A DNA stretch of 64,000 nucleotides from Streptomyces asiaticus (GTDB lineage Bacteria; Actinomycetota; Actinomycetes; Streptomycetales; Streptomycetaceae): positions 186,001-250,000 of the forward strand of contig NZ_JAGSHX010000006.1 of NCBI RefSeq assembly GCF_018138715.1, given 5' to 3'. The notes beneath the pieces are model-generated. The model saw only the letters and a list, made by a program, of their open reading frames with translations, was not told the DNA's origin and searched no databases. Shown here piece after piece: positions 29,124-37,518 of this stretch; positions within the stretch are counted from its first letter, which is position 1; each line of letters starts with the position of its first letter. Position numbers and translations under genes: made by a program.

Positions 29124-30206
29124 ATGGAGAAGCAGCAGGTCCTGGTGCTCGGCGCGGGCTATGCGGGGCTGATGGCCGCCCTGCGGCTGGCCCCGCACAC
29201 CCGCGTCACCCTGGTCGATCCGAGCCCCGCCTTCACCGAGCGGGTGCGGCTGCACGAGCGGGCCGCCGGACGGCCCGACATCACACATCCGCTCGACACG
29301 CTGACCCGGCGGGCCGGGATCGTCCACGTGGCCGCCCGCGCCACCGGGATCGATCCGGCCGCCCGGCGGATCACCACCGACGACGGCCGCGGGCTCGCGT
29401 ACGACCGGCTGGTGTACGCGCTCGGCAGCCGCACCGCCGACCCCGGTGAGCGCGCCTACACCCCGGAGACGGCGGCCGAACTGCACAAGCGGCTGCTGGA
29501 CGGCCCGGGTGAGCTGACGGTGGTCGGCGGGGGACTCACCGGCATCGAGATCGCGGCCGAGATCGCCGAGTCCCACGACGCCTGGAAGGTCCGGCTGATC
29601 ACGGGCGAGGAGGTCGGCACGGGGCTGTCGGCGAAGGGCCGCGCCCATGTCCGTACGACGCTCACCGGGCTCGGTGTCCGGATCGAGGAGGGCCGCCGGG
29701 TGGCGCGCCCGGAGGACATCGACGCCGACGCGGTGGTCTGGGCCACCGCGATGACCGCGAACACCGCCCTGGCCGAGGCCGCCGGAATCACCCTCGACCC
29801 GGCCGGTCGCATCCGCGTCGACGCCACGCTGCGCTCGGTGTCCCATCCGGAGATCTACGCGGTGGGAGACGCGGCGGCCATGGCCACCCCGGCCGCCGGC
29901 GCCCTGCGCATGGCCTGCGCCACCGCGCTCCCGTCCGGTTCGCACGCCGCCTCCTCGATCATCGCCGAGACGCGGGGGCGGGAGCCGAAACCGTTGCGCT
30001 TCCGCTTCGTGGCGCAGTGCGTGAGCCTCGGCCGCCGGGACGGGCTGATCCAGCTGGTGCGGACGGACGACTCCCCGCGCGAGACGGTGCTGCGCGGTGG
30101 CACGGCCGCGCGCGCCAAGGAGCAGGTGGTGCGCGCCACGGTCAGGGCGCTGCGGCTGGCGGCGCGCCGCCCCGGGGCCGTCCCCCTCATTCCCGGGGTC
30201 GGCTGA
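29124..30206 (+). CDS. FAD-dependent NAD(P)H oxidoreductase, ECF41-controlled
   Basis: A 360-residue pyridine-nucleotide-disulfide-type flavoprotein. The ATG at 29124 follows a GAGGAGG site. The FAD-binding GAGYAG motif is at residues 11-16, the second dinucleotide motif VVGGGLTGIEIAAE is near 133-146, and the IYAVGDAAA motif near 249 binds the FAD ribityl chain. The overall form resembles type II NADH dehydrogenase or AIF-like oxidoreductases, but it is shorter and lacks an obvious membrane anchor and the redox CxxxxC. It is the presumed physiological target of the upstream ECF41 sigma factor. Confidence 0.9.
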   Translation: MEKQQVLVLGAGYAGLMAALRLAPHTRVTLVDPSPAFTERVRLHERAAGRPDITHPLDTLTRRAGIVHVAARATGIDPAARRITTDDGRGLAYDRLVYALGSRTADPGERAYTPETAAELHKRLLDGPGELTVVGGGLTGIEIAAEIAESHDAWKVRLITGEEVGTGLSAKGRAHVRTTLTGLGVRIEEGRRVARPEDIDADAVVWATAMTANTALAEAAGITLDPAGRIRVDATLRSVSHPEIYAVGDAAAMATPAAGALRMACATALPSGSHAASSIIAETRGREPKPLRFRFVAQCVSLGRRDGLIQLVRTDDSPRETVLRGGTAARAKEQVVRATVRALRLAARRPGAVPLIPGVG

Positions 30207-30309
30207 CGGGCCCGCGGAGAGGCTGAGTATCCCCGGCGAGCGGCCCGAGCCATGCGCCCGCGCTACGGGGTGTCCGGCGGGCCTTTCCCCTCCCCGCCCC
30301 TTCCCGTTA

Positions 30310-30328
30310 CCGGGGGCTACGCCCCCGG
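30310..30328. terminator. GC hairpin between convergent genes
   Basis: CCGGGGGC and GCCCCCGG pair perfectly around the loop TAC. This is the common Streptomyces intergenic hairpin type with a GGGGCTACGCCCC core, and it lies between the convergent oxidoreductase and aldehyde dehydrogenase genes. Confidence 0.75.
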
Positions 30329-30418
30329 ACCCCCGGGGGTCCGGGGGCCCGAGGGCCCGAGGGCCCGGGGGTCCGGGGGTCCGGGGGGCCCGAGGGCTAC
30401 GCCCCAGCCAAGCCGCGG
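30329..30418. repeat. G-run-rich low-complexity repeat
   Basis: Irregular repeats of GGGGGTCC and GGGCCCGA units give many G runs of three to six on the plus strand, ending with a partial copy of the upstream hairpin core (GGGCTACGCCCC). It is non-coding filler between convergent genes and can in principle form G-quadruplex or long hairpin structures. Confidence 0.85.
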
Positions 30419-30429
30419 AGCCGCACCGC

Positions 30430-31890
30430 TTAGAACGGGTAGTGCGCGTGCTGGGTGGCGAGGGTGATCCACCGGGTGTCGCTGAACGCCTCGATGCCCC
30501 AGCGGCCGCCGAACCGCCCGTACCCCGAGTGCTTGACGCCACCGAACGGGGCCTGGGGCTCGTCCGCCACCGACTGGTCGTTGATGTGCACGATGCCGGT
30601 CCGGACACGGCGGGCGACCTTGAGCCCATGGGTTCCGTTCTCGGTGATGATGCCGCAGGTCAGGCCGTGGTCGGTGGAGTTGGCCAGGGCCACGGCCCGA
30701 TCGTCGTCGGCGAAGGTGGCCACCACGCAGACCGGCCCGAACGCCTCGGCGTGGTGGATCTCCATGTCCGGGGTGACATCGGTCAGCACCGTCGCCGGGT
30801 GGACCGCGCCGTCCGGTTCGCCACCGCCGGTCAGCGCCGTGGCGCCCTTGTCCACCGCGTCCTTCACCAGGGCCGCCACCCGGCGCGCCGAGTCGGCCGT
30901 GATCAGCGGGCCGACGACGGTGGACGGTTGGGCGGGGTCGCCGCACGGCAGGGCGGCCACCTTGGCGGCGAACTTCGCGGTGAACTCCTCGGCGAGGCTT
31001 TCATGGACGAGTATCCGGTCGCCCGACATGCAGATCTGACCGGAATTCATGAACACGCCGAAGGTGGCGGCGTTCACCGCGTGGTCCACATCGGCGTCGT
31101 CCAGGACGATGATGGCGTTCTTGCCGCCCAGTTCCAGCACGGCCGGCTTGAGGTGCCGCGCGGCCAGTGAGCCGATGGTCCTGCCGACACCGGTGGACCC
31201 GGTGAAGTTGACGATCCGTACGCGCGCATCGGCGATGAGCGCCTCGGCCACCTCGGCGGCGTCCTCACGGGCGTTGGTGACCACGTTGAGCACCCCGTCG
31301 GGCAGCCCGGCGTCGCGCAGCACATCGGCGACGAAGAGCCCGCAGGCGAGCGGGGCGTCCTCGCTGGGCTTCATCACCACCGTGTTGCCCGCCGCCAGGG
31401 GCGCCGCGACGGCGCGGACACCGAGGATGACCGGCGCGTTCCAGGGGGCGAAGGCCGCGACGACACCGGCCGGTTCGCGGACGGCGAGTCCGAGGGCGTT
31501 CGCCTCCTGGGCGCTGAGCACCTCACCGCGCGGGGCGGTGATCGCGGCGGCGGCCTCGCGGAGGATGTTCGCGGCCAGGCCCACGTTGAAGTGTGCCCAG
31601 GGCGCGGTGCCCCCGGTCTCCTGGGCCATGATCTCGGCGGCCCGGGCGGCGCGCGACTCCAGCAGGTCCGCCGCGGTCAGGAAGATCGTACGGCGCTCGA
31701 ACGGGGCCAGCGCCGCCCAGGCCGGGAAGGCGGCGTCGGCGGCGGCCACCGCACGCGCCACGTCCTCGGCCCCGGCAGCCGCGACGGTGGCGAAGACCTC
31801 TCCGGTGTAGGGGTTGAGGTCCTCGGCGGTACGCCCCGAGACGGCCGGGGTGTCCTTGCCATCGATCAACAGATCGCGGTGGAGGGTCAT
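30430..31890 (-). CDS. NAD(P)+-dependent aldehyde dehydrogenase (aromatic aldehyde type)
   Basis: A 486-residue ALDH-superfamily enzyme oxidising an aldehyde to a carboxylate. The ATG at 31890 follows AAAGGA. Key residues are visible: PWN with Asn 151, MKPSE with Lys 174, the FTGSTGVGR cofactor loop (229-237), general base Glu 253 in LELGGK, and catalytic Cys 287 in NSGQICMSGDR. The sequence, including the QICMS and PFGGVKHSGYGR forms, resembles vanillin, salicylaldehyde and benzaldehyde dehydrogenases. It stands alone, so the substrate is inferred only from family resemblance. Confidence 0.93.
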   Translation of the reverse strand: MTLHRDLLIDGKDTPAVSGRTAEDLNPYTGEVFATVAAAGAEDVARAVAAADAAFPAWAALAPFERRTIFLTAADLLESRAARAAEIMAQETGGTAPWAHFNVGLAANILREAAAAITAPRGEVLSAQEANALGLAVREPAGVVAAFAPWNAPVILGVRAVAAPLAAGNTVVMKPSEDAPLACGLFVADVLRDAGLPDGVLNVVTNAREDAAEVAEALIADARVRIVNFTGSTGVGRTIGSLAARHLKPAVLELGGKNAIIVLDDADVDHAVNAATFGVFMNSGQICMSGDRILVHESLAEEFTAKFAAKVAALPCGDPAQPSTVVGPLITADSARRVAALVKDAVDKGATALTGGGEPDGAVHPATVLTDVTPDMEIHHAEAFGPVCVVATFADDDRAVALANSTDHGLTCGIITENGTHGLKVARRVRTGIVHINDQSVADEPQAPFGGVKHSGYGRFGGRWGIEAFSDTRWITLATQHAHYPF

Positions 31891-31965
31891 ATCGGATGTC
31901 CTTTGCGGTCCCTCGCCCCAAGGGCTTGTTCGCGGAATGAACTTCGGTTCACTGTGCGCGGACCG

Positions 31966-32732
31966 TCAGTCTCCGACGCGCCCCGGGCAGTCGTCAATGC
32001 GCGGGCGCCGCCGGGGCCACCGCACCCCGCCGGACGCCGTCACCGCCAGGAGGCCCAGGAGCGCCAGCGCGGCGGCGGGGGCGAGGACGGCCCACGGGGC
32101 ACGGGTGGTGCCGGTGGTCCTGGTCAGAGCGAAGGGGCCGGTGGAGGTGCCGGCCAGATCGGCCGCCGCCTCCCCCCGCCTCGTACCGGCCTTCGTCCGG
32201 TACGCCTTGGGCGAGAGGACGGCCAGGCTCGGGCTGGACAGCCGCAGCGGCAGGGCGGAGTCGGCGGTCGCGGTGGTGACCCGGACCCGCCGCTCCCCCA
32301 CCGCCTCCGCGGTGAGCGCGACCCCGGTGAGCGCGGCGGGCGGCGGATCGGCGCGGGCGGCATGGGTGAGGGCGCCCGCCACCGCCGCCGGGGTGACCTC
32401 GGTGCCGTCCTGGAACCGCGCCTCGCGCAGGGTGAACACCCAACCCCGGCCGCTCTCCCGGGTCCAGGCCTCGGCGAGGGCGGGCACCGCGCCGCCGTTG
32501 CCGTCCAGCCGGGTCAGCCCCTCGGTGACGCCGAGCCTGCTGAGCAGGGTGGCGTCGGCGCCGTACGGGGGGGGAAGCGCTCGGCGGGCGGGAAGGCCAT
32601 CGCGACGCGGAGGCGCCCGCCGCCCGCCTCGGCCCCGGCGTCGTACGGCGAACCGTCGCGGGCCGCGAAACACCCGGCGAGCAGCGGGAGGAGCAGCAGC
32701 GCGGCGGCCCACCGGCGGCGGACAGCGTGCAT
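31966..32732 (-). pseudogene. Degraded ABC-transporter solute-binding lipoprotein (SBP_bac_5 type)
   Basis: An ATG at 32732 opens a lipoprotein signal (LLLLPLLAGC) and about 50 codons of mature protein. The frame is then lost at a run of eight G (32567-32574) and coding continues in another frame. The second part has family 5 solute-binding features (GLTRLDGNG, PALAEAW, FTLREARFQDGTEVTP), then jumps to a GTSTGPFALTRTTGTT segment and a single C-terminal membrane helix. Total length is about 255 residues against roughly 500 for the family. It therefore shows a frameshift and loss of the C-terminal lobe. A sequencing error could explain the frameshift but not the short length. Confidence 0.8.
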
Positions 32733-32785
32733 GGGCGTGGTTCTCCAGGGGGCTGCGCGGGTACGACCGGAACACGGAAGTTATA

Positions 32786-32800
32786 TGATCATCATTTCCA
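32786..32800 (-). promoter_or_regulatory. Zur-box-like operator upstream of the SBP pseudogene
   Basis: On the minus strand this reads TGGAAATGATGATCA, which matches the Zur-type 7-1-7 palindrome TGAAAATGATTTTCA at 12 of 15 positions. It sits in an AT-rich island about 54 bases upstream of the pseudogene start, a normal operator position. The assignment is by motif similarity only. Confidence 0.45.
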
Positions 32801-32806
32801 TAAGAT

Positions 32807-33352
32807 TCAGGGCGCCCCGAGGGTCATGGGCACCTCGAAGTGGACGATGCCCTGACCGCCCCCGGGCGCCTCCCGCTCATCGCAGACGACCTTCGCCAGG
32901 GACCGCCAGAACGGCTCGGCGCCCGGCACCGCCGGATCGGTGTGCAGATAGACCGCGCGATAGCCGCCGTCCGCCGCGGCGAAGTCCAGCAGCGCACGCA
33001 CCAGCCGCCGGGCCAGCCCGTGGCGCCGGTGCTCGGGGCGCACATGGACCCGGCGCAGCTGGGCGGTCTCGCCCGACGGATAACGCGCGGACAGCCACGG
33101 CGGGTTGGGCGGATGGGCCGGGCCCCGGGAGTCGAGCGCGGCGGTCGCCACGACCGCCCCGTCGCCGCCGTCCACCGCGACCAGCAGGGTGTGGCGCGCG
33201 CCGGCCAGATACGCGGCGGCGGGATCGATGATGTCGGCGTGCCGGCGCGGCACATAGCCGGTTCCGAAGTCGCGGTAGACGGTGTCGAGCATCACGCCGC
33301 GGGCGGCGCCGAGGTCGTCGGGGGTCGCGGTTCTGATGCGGTAGCCGGGCAC
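32807..33352 (-). CDS. GNAT-family N-acetyltransferase
   Basis: A 181-residue protein. The GTG at 33352 gives VPGYRIRTATPDDLGAARG, a typical GNAT start; a longer upstream frame is only read-through. The acetyl-CoA binding motif is seen as LRRVHVRPEHRRHGLARRLV (about residues 100-120), followed by a TDPAVPGAEPFWRSL segment. No clear ribosome-binding site precedes the GTG. The acyl acceptor is unknown. It is divergent from the NTPase/TPR gene, with only 72 bases between them. Confidence 0.85.
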   Translation of the reverse strand: MPGYRIRTATPDDLGAARGVMLDTVYRDFGTGYVPRRHADIIDPAAAYLAGARHTLLVAVDGGDGAVVATAALDSRGPAHPPNPPWLSARYPSGETAQLRRVHVRPEHRRHGLARRLVRALLDFAAADGGYRAVYLHTDPAVPGAEPFWRSLAKVVCDEREAPGGGQGIVHFEVPMTLGAP

Positions 33353-33424
33353 CTGCGCATCATACGCAATAAGCCCGTCCGCCGACCGTGCTGGCAGACT
33401 GGATCCCGAGGGGAGGAGAGGCCG

Positions 33425-35806
33425 ATGGGGCGGGCACGGCCGTCGATGCAGGAGCTGATCCAGCGGCGCAGGAACGCCGGATTCGTGGGCCGGCGCCGGG
33501 AACTGGACGCGTTCCGGGACAATTTCGGGCTGCCGCCGGAGGACGCGCGGCATCGCTTCGTCTTCCATGTGCGGGGCCACGCGGGCGTGGGCAAGACCTG
33601 GCTGACGCGCCGGCTGGAACAGACCGCCCGCCAGGAGTACGGCGCGCTCACCGCCCGGATCGACGAGACGGCGAGCTCCGTACCCGAGGCGATGGCCGCC
33701 ATCAGCGAGCAATTCGCCCGCCAGGGGCGGGAGTTGGCGGCCTTCGACCGTCGGCTCGCCACCTATCGGCAGCGCCGCCACGAGGCGGAGTCGGCACCGG
33801 CGGAGGGCGAGCGGCAGGGGCCCAGCGCCGGCAGTATGGCCGCCGCGCGGGCGGGTCTCGCGGGGCTCGGCCTGGTGCCGGGGGTCGGGGCGCTGGCGGG
33901 CGCCGTCGATCCGGTGCCGCTGGCCGAGAGCACCGACCGGCTGCGGGCGGCGCTCAGCTCGCGGTTCCGCGACCACAAGGACGTCCAGCTGGTGCTGGAC
34001 CCGGTGGAGACACTGTCGCCGCTGCTGGTCAGGGAGTTGTCGGAGGCGGCCGCGGCGGTGCCGTGGCTGGTGCTGCTGTTCGACACCTACGAGCGCCTCG
34101 GACCGCTGCTCGACCCCTGGCTGCGCACCCTGCTCACCAGCGAACGCCTCGGCGTCCTCCCCGCCAACACCGTGCTGGTGCTGGCCGGGCAGACCCGGCT
34201 GGACCCCGGCTGCTGGGGCGATCTGGCCGATGTGGTCGCGGAGCTGCCGCTGGAGCCGTTCACGGACGCGGAGGCCCGGCAGCTGCTGACCGCCAAGGGG
34301 ATCACCGATGAGCCGGTGGTGCGGGAGGTGCTGCGGCTCTCCGGCCGGCTGCCGGTCCTGGTGTCCACCCTCGCCGAGAACCCCGGGACCGGTGGCGATC
34401 TGGGCGACCCCAGCGCCACCGCCGTCGACCGGTTCCTGAAGTGGGAGCGCGATCCGGTGCGCCGCTCCGCCGCCCTGGCGGGGGCGCTGCCCCGGCGGCT
34501 GAACGAGGACGTCTTCAGGGCGGCGGTGGACGACGACGGGGCCGTGCTGTTCGACTGGCTGCGGTCGCTGCCGTTCATCGGCGACCGCGACGGCGCGGCC
34601 CGCTACCACGATGTGGTGCGCGCGCCCATGCTGCGGCTCCAGCGGACCACCTCACCGCAGCGGTGGAGCGCGGCGCACACCCGGCTGGCGGAGACCTTCG
34701 CCGGTTGGCGGGAGGCGGCCGCCGGAGGGCTCGACCCGCACGACGGATGGCGGCTGGACGCCTGGAGCGGACCGCGCCTGGAGGAGTGGTACCACCTGCT
34801 GTGCGCACGGCCGTCGGCGGCGCTGCCCGGAGCGCTGCGGGACGGGATCGGCGCCTGTGACGCGGGCCCCGCGGTGGCCCGGCGCTGGGCGACCACCCTG
34901 GTCGAGGCGGGCGAGGACGCCGACTCGGACGCGGTGCGCACCTGGGGGTGGCACCTGGTGGAGGCGCTGACGGACGAACGGCGGCGTGGTATCGACGCGA
35001 TGGGGCTGCTGCTGGCCCGGGGCGGGCTGGACGCCACCGCCCGGGTCGCCGCCCTCGTCGTACGGGGCTGGCACCGCCGTTCGGTCGAGGAGTTCGACGG
35101 GGCGCTGGGGGACTTCCACCGGGCGATCGAGCTGGACCCCGGGAATGTGCGCGCGCACTTCGGACGTGCCGTGGTCCACCGGGCGACCGGGGAGTTCACC
35201 GCGGCGATGGACGCGCTGGACCGGGTGGACGCGCTGGAGCCGGGCTCGACCTGGGTGCAGCGGGAGCGCGGGGAGACCTGCCGCCGGGCGGGCCGGTACG
35301 AGGAGGCGCTGGCCCGGCTCGACCCGGTGATCGAGGCCGATCCGGCGGACCATGTGGCCCTGGGCAGCCGCGGCCAGACCAAGATGGCGCTCGGCCGGAT
35401 CCAGGAGGCCCTGGCGGACCTGGACCGGGCCATCGAGCGACACGGCGACTACACCTGGGCACTGCTCCGGCGGGCCCGGGTCCGCAGCACCCTGGGGGAC
35501 ACCGCGGGCGCGCTGGAGGACCTGGACCGGGTGGAGGCGCTGGAGCCGGGCATCCCGGGAACGCTCGGCGAACGCGGCGACGTCCACCGCTTCGCGGGCC
35601 ACTACGAGGAGGCCATCGCGGAGTACGACCGGGCGCTGGCCCTCGACCCCGGCTACGCCTGGGCCCTGGGGAGCCGTGCGATGGCCAACGAGGCCCTGGG
35701 CAGACGCGCGGCGGCGCTGGCGGATCTGGAGCGCGCGGTGGCGCTGAATCCCGGCTACGCCTGGGCCGTGGCGCAGCGCGAGCGGTTGCTCTCGAGCGGG
35801 GATTGA
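33425..35806 (+). CDS. P-loop NTPase with C-terminal TPR repeats (STAND-like)
   Basis: A 793-residue protein from ATG 33425, preceded by GGGAGGAGAGG. After a VGRRRELDAF motif, the Walker A GHAGVGKT is at residues 51-58. A hydrophobic Walker B-like strand (VPWLVLLFDTYE) is near 215 and an NTVLVLAG sensor-like strand near 252. A central region of about 200 residues has no recognised domain. From about residue 555 to the end there are at least six TPR units with repeated LDP/ALEPG, GR-EEAL and DLDRA patterns. The layout (NTPase, sensor arm, repeats) resembles STAND signalling ATPases but has no DNA-binding or effector domain. Role unknown. Confidence 0.85.
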   Translation: MGRARPSMQELIQRRRNAGFVGRRRELDAFRDNFGLPPEDARHRFVFHVRGHAGVGKTWLTRRLEQTARQEYGALTARIDETASSVPEAMAAISEQFARQGRELAAFDRRLATYRQRRHEAESAPAEGERQGPSAGSMAAARAGLAGLGLVPGVGALAGAVDPVPLAESTDRLRAALSSRFRDHKDVQLVLDPVETLSPLLVRELSEAAAAVPWLVLLFDTYERLGPLLDPWLRTLLTSERLGVLPANTVLVLAGQTRLDPGCWGDLADVVAELPLEPFTDAEARQLLTAKGITDEPVVREVLRLSGRLPVLVSTLAENPGTGGDLGDPSATAVDRFLKWERDPVRRSAALAGALPRRLNEDVFRAAVDDDGAVLFDWLRSLPFIGDRDGAARYHDVVRAPMLRLQRTTSPQRWSAAHTRLAETFAGWREAAAGGLDPHDGWRLDAWSGPRLEEWYHLLCARPSAALPGALRDGIGACDAGPAVARRWATTLVEAGEDADSDAVRTWGWHLVEALTDERRRGIDAMGLLLARGGLDATARVAALVVRGWHRRSVEEFDGALGDFHRAIELDPGNVRAHFGRAVVHRATGEFTAAMDALDRVDALEPGSTWVQRERGETCRRAGRYEEALARLDPVIEADPADHVALGSRGQTKMALGRIQEALADLDRAIERHGDYTWALLRRARVRSTLGDTAGALEDLDRVEALEPGIPGTLGERGDVHRFAGHYEEAIAEYDRALALDPGYAWALGSRAMANEALGRRAAALADLERAVALNPGYAWAVAQRERLLSSGD

Positions 35807-35900
35807 CCGGAGGGCGGACGGAACGACGGGCCGGTGTGACCTCCCGGCACCCGTGCTTCCGGCAGTGGCCGGTCAACGGCCGGGGGTCAACGGCCCGGTC

Positions 35901-35990
35901 TCACCGGCCTTGTGTGTCACCGGCCTTCGTATCACCGGCCTTCGTATCACCGGCCTCGCGTATCACCGGCCTCGCGTGTCACCGGCCCGG
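35901..35990. repeat. Six-copy 15-16-bp tandem repeat
   Basis: TCACCGGCC occurs at 35901, 35917, 35932, 35947, 35963 and 35979, spaced 15 or 16 bases, with the pattern TCACCGGCCTNNNTR between. The last TCA is also the stop codon of the leftward ORF ending at 35979, so the array lies just 3' of that ORF. Confidence 0.9.
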
Positions 35991-36308
35991 TCGTGAAGCG
36001 CGCCCGGCGAAGCAGGACGACACGGCATGGCGTACGGCGCGCAGCACGGCGCGGCAGCGCGACAGGTACCGGGACGGGCGGGCCCGGCGGACGGGACGCG
36101 GTACGCCGGAGGGAGCCGGTACGGTCGGCGGAGCCGGCACGGTCTCCTCGGCGCACGCACCCCGAACGGTGGGGTCACCCGACCCGGGAGCGGCCGGATC
36201 CACGGCGGGCGGCGACGGATCGGCGGTGCCGACCCGTGAGGTGGCGGGGCGCCGGGTGGCTTCCGCGCGCAGCATCGCGCGCATGGCGGCATAGACATCG
36301 ATGGGCAT
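35979..36308 (-). CDS. Small hypothetical protein
   Basis: A 109-residue protein from ATG 36308 with AGGAG eight bases upstream. It starts MPIDVYAAMRAMLRAEATR, an amphipathic segment that looks like real coding sequence. The middle is Pro/Ala/Thr-rich and the C-terminus is Arg-rich and disordered. No known domain is recognised. It is downstream of, and in the same direction as, the gene at 36415-36984 and may form an operon with it. The good start context supports it; the low-complexity body weakens the call. Confidence 0.5.
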   Translation of the reverse strand: MPIDVYAAMRAMLRAEATRRPATSRVGTADPSPPAVDPAAPGSGDPTVRGACAEETVPAPPTVPAPSGVPRPVRRARPSRYLSRCRAVLRAVRHAVSSCFAGRASRPGR

Positions 36309-36414
36309 GCGGATACTCCTGCGGTCTCGGACGTCCTACGGCTGGGCGGGCAGGCCGGACCGCATCCGGGATCCGCGGGGCACGCGGAACGGGATGACGG
36401 ACGGCCGGGCCCGG

Positions 36415-36984
36415 TCAGCAGCGCAGAACGACGGTCCGCGAGGAGAGCCGGCCGGCCGGGACGTGGCCCCCGGCGCCGAACGCGCCGACGCCCGGCGCCG
36501 GGTCGGCGGGGCGTCCACGGACCGCGCCGATCACGAGGGGGCCGAGGGACGTCGAGAGGGAGCGATGGGCGCCGAACGAGGCGCCGTGCGCCACCCGCCC
36601 GGCGTGCCGGGCCGGGTGCCCGGCGCCGTCCCGGGCGGAGTACACGGCCGACACCGAGGAGGCGGGGCGCTCGTCCTCGGCCTCCGGCGCCGGCGGAACA
36701 GGGGTGACGGGAGCGGGGGCGGACGCGCCGAGGGCCCGGGCCGATGCCGGAGCCCCCGCGTCACCCGGCGCGGACGGGGCCGGGGCCCGGTTCGGCACCC
36801 CGGCCGCCCCGGCCGCCCCGGCCTTCCCGGCCGCGCACCGCTCCGGCCCGGTGGACGGCGAGGCGCGGACGGCCCCCAGGGCCAGCACGGCATGCAGCAG
36901 CGTGGCCGCCAGCAGCAGAAGGACGGCGGCCGCGCACGGGCCGCCGCACGCCGCGGGGCGGTTCGTCCTGCCGCCGTGCACCAT
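36415..36984 (-). CDS. Hypothetical secreted or membrane-anchored protein
   Basis: A 189-residue protein from ATG 36984 with GAGGGAGG four to five bases upstream. A hydrophobic segment AAAVLLLLAATLLHAVLAL at about residues 18-36 is a signal peptide or anchor. The rest is Ala/Pro/Gly-rich, ending in a more ordered LGPLVIGAVRG segment and a terminal Cys. No domain is recognised. The leftward gene at 35979-36308 follows after 106 bases. The low-complexity composition makes a chance ORF possible, but the start site and hydrophobic segment favour a real gene. Confidence 0.55.
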   Translation of the reverse strand: MVHGGRTNRPAACGGPCAAAVLLLLAATLLHAVLALGAVRASPSTGPERCAAGKAGAAGAAGVPNRAPAPSAPGDAGAPASARALGASAPAPVTPVPPAPEAEDERPASSVSAVYSARDGAGHPARHAGRVAHGASFGAHRSLSTSLGPLVIGAVRGRPADPAPGVGAFGAGGHVPAGRLSSRTVVLRC

Positions 36985-37138
36985 GCGGCCTCCCTCGCTG
37001 ATCCCCCTCCAGGGAACCCCGCACAGCGGAAGACAGCACTCCGATTACCGGGAAAAGTCCAGACTTTCACCCGTGTCGGTTATCCGCTCGAACGTCCATA
37101 ACGCCACATTTCGAGGAGTCATGGGCCGCGTGGTGTGA

Positions 37139-37465
37139 TCATTCGAGTAATGCGGCCGGTGCGGCCTGCCGCCAGGAGTCGAGCAGGATGTCCCGCAGCT
37201 CATCGAGGTCGTCCAGCGCGGCGAGCCGCACCCGCACCCAGGCCGAACTCGCCTCATGGGCGGCGACCCAGAACTTCTCCGGCTCCGCCAGCACCAGCTC
37301 CTCCCGCTCCACCTTGGGACATCTGACCGCCATCGAGGTCTCGTCCTCGGGCAGGGTGGCGAACATCTTCCCGGCGACCCTGAAGGTGGGCATCGACCAG
37401 GCGATCTTCTCTGTGGTCTCCGGCAGCGACAGGGCGATGGCACGGACATCATCGGAGGTCGTCAT
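37139..37465 (-). CDS. MmcQ/YjbR-family protein
   Basis: A 108-residue protein. The ATG at 37465 gives MTTSDDVRAIALSLPETTEKIAW, the conserved start of the family; longer upstream reading adds only random sequence. The central PTFRVAGKMFATL and C-terminal AWVRVRLAALDDLDELRDILLDSWR segments match the YjbR fold (a CyaY-like alpha/beta fold with suggested DNA-binding ability). Length fits the family. No operon partner or specific role can be inferred. Confidence 0.85.
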   Translation of the reverse strand: MTTSDDVRAIALSLPETTEKIAWSMPTFRVAGKMFATLPEDETSMAVRCPKVEREELVLAEPEKFWVAAHEASSAWVRVRLAALDDLDELRDILLDSWRQAAPAALLE

Positions 37466-37518
37466 GGCCAGACCGTAGAACACCCCACCGACACATCCGC
37501 CCCCGGCCCCCGCCGGCG

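Noticed and set aside
32807..34609. Leftward 600-codon ORF spanning the acetyltransferase and the NTPase gene
   Set aside because: Only the last 181 codons are protein-like (GNAT); the rest is antisense to the NTPase/TPR gene.
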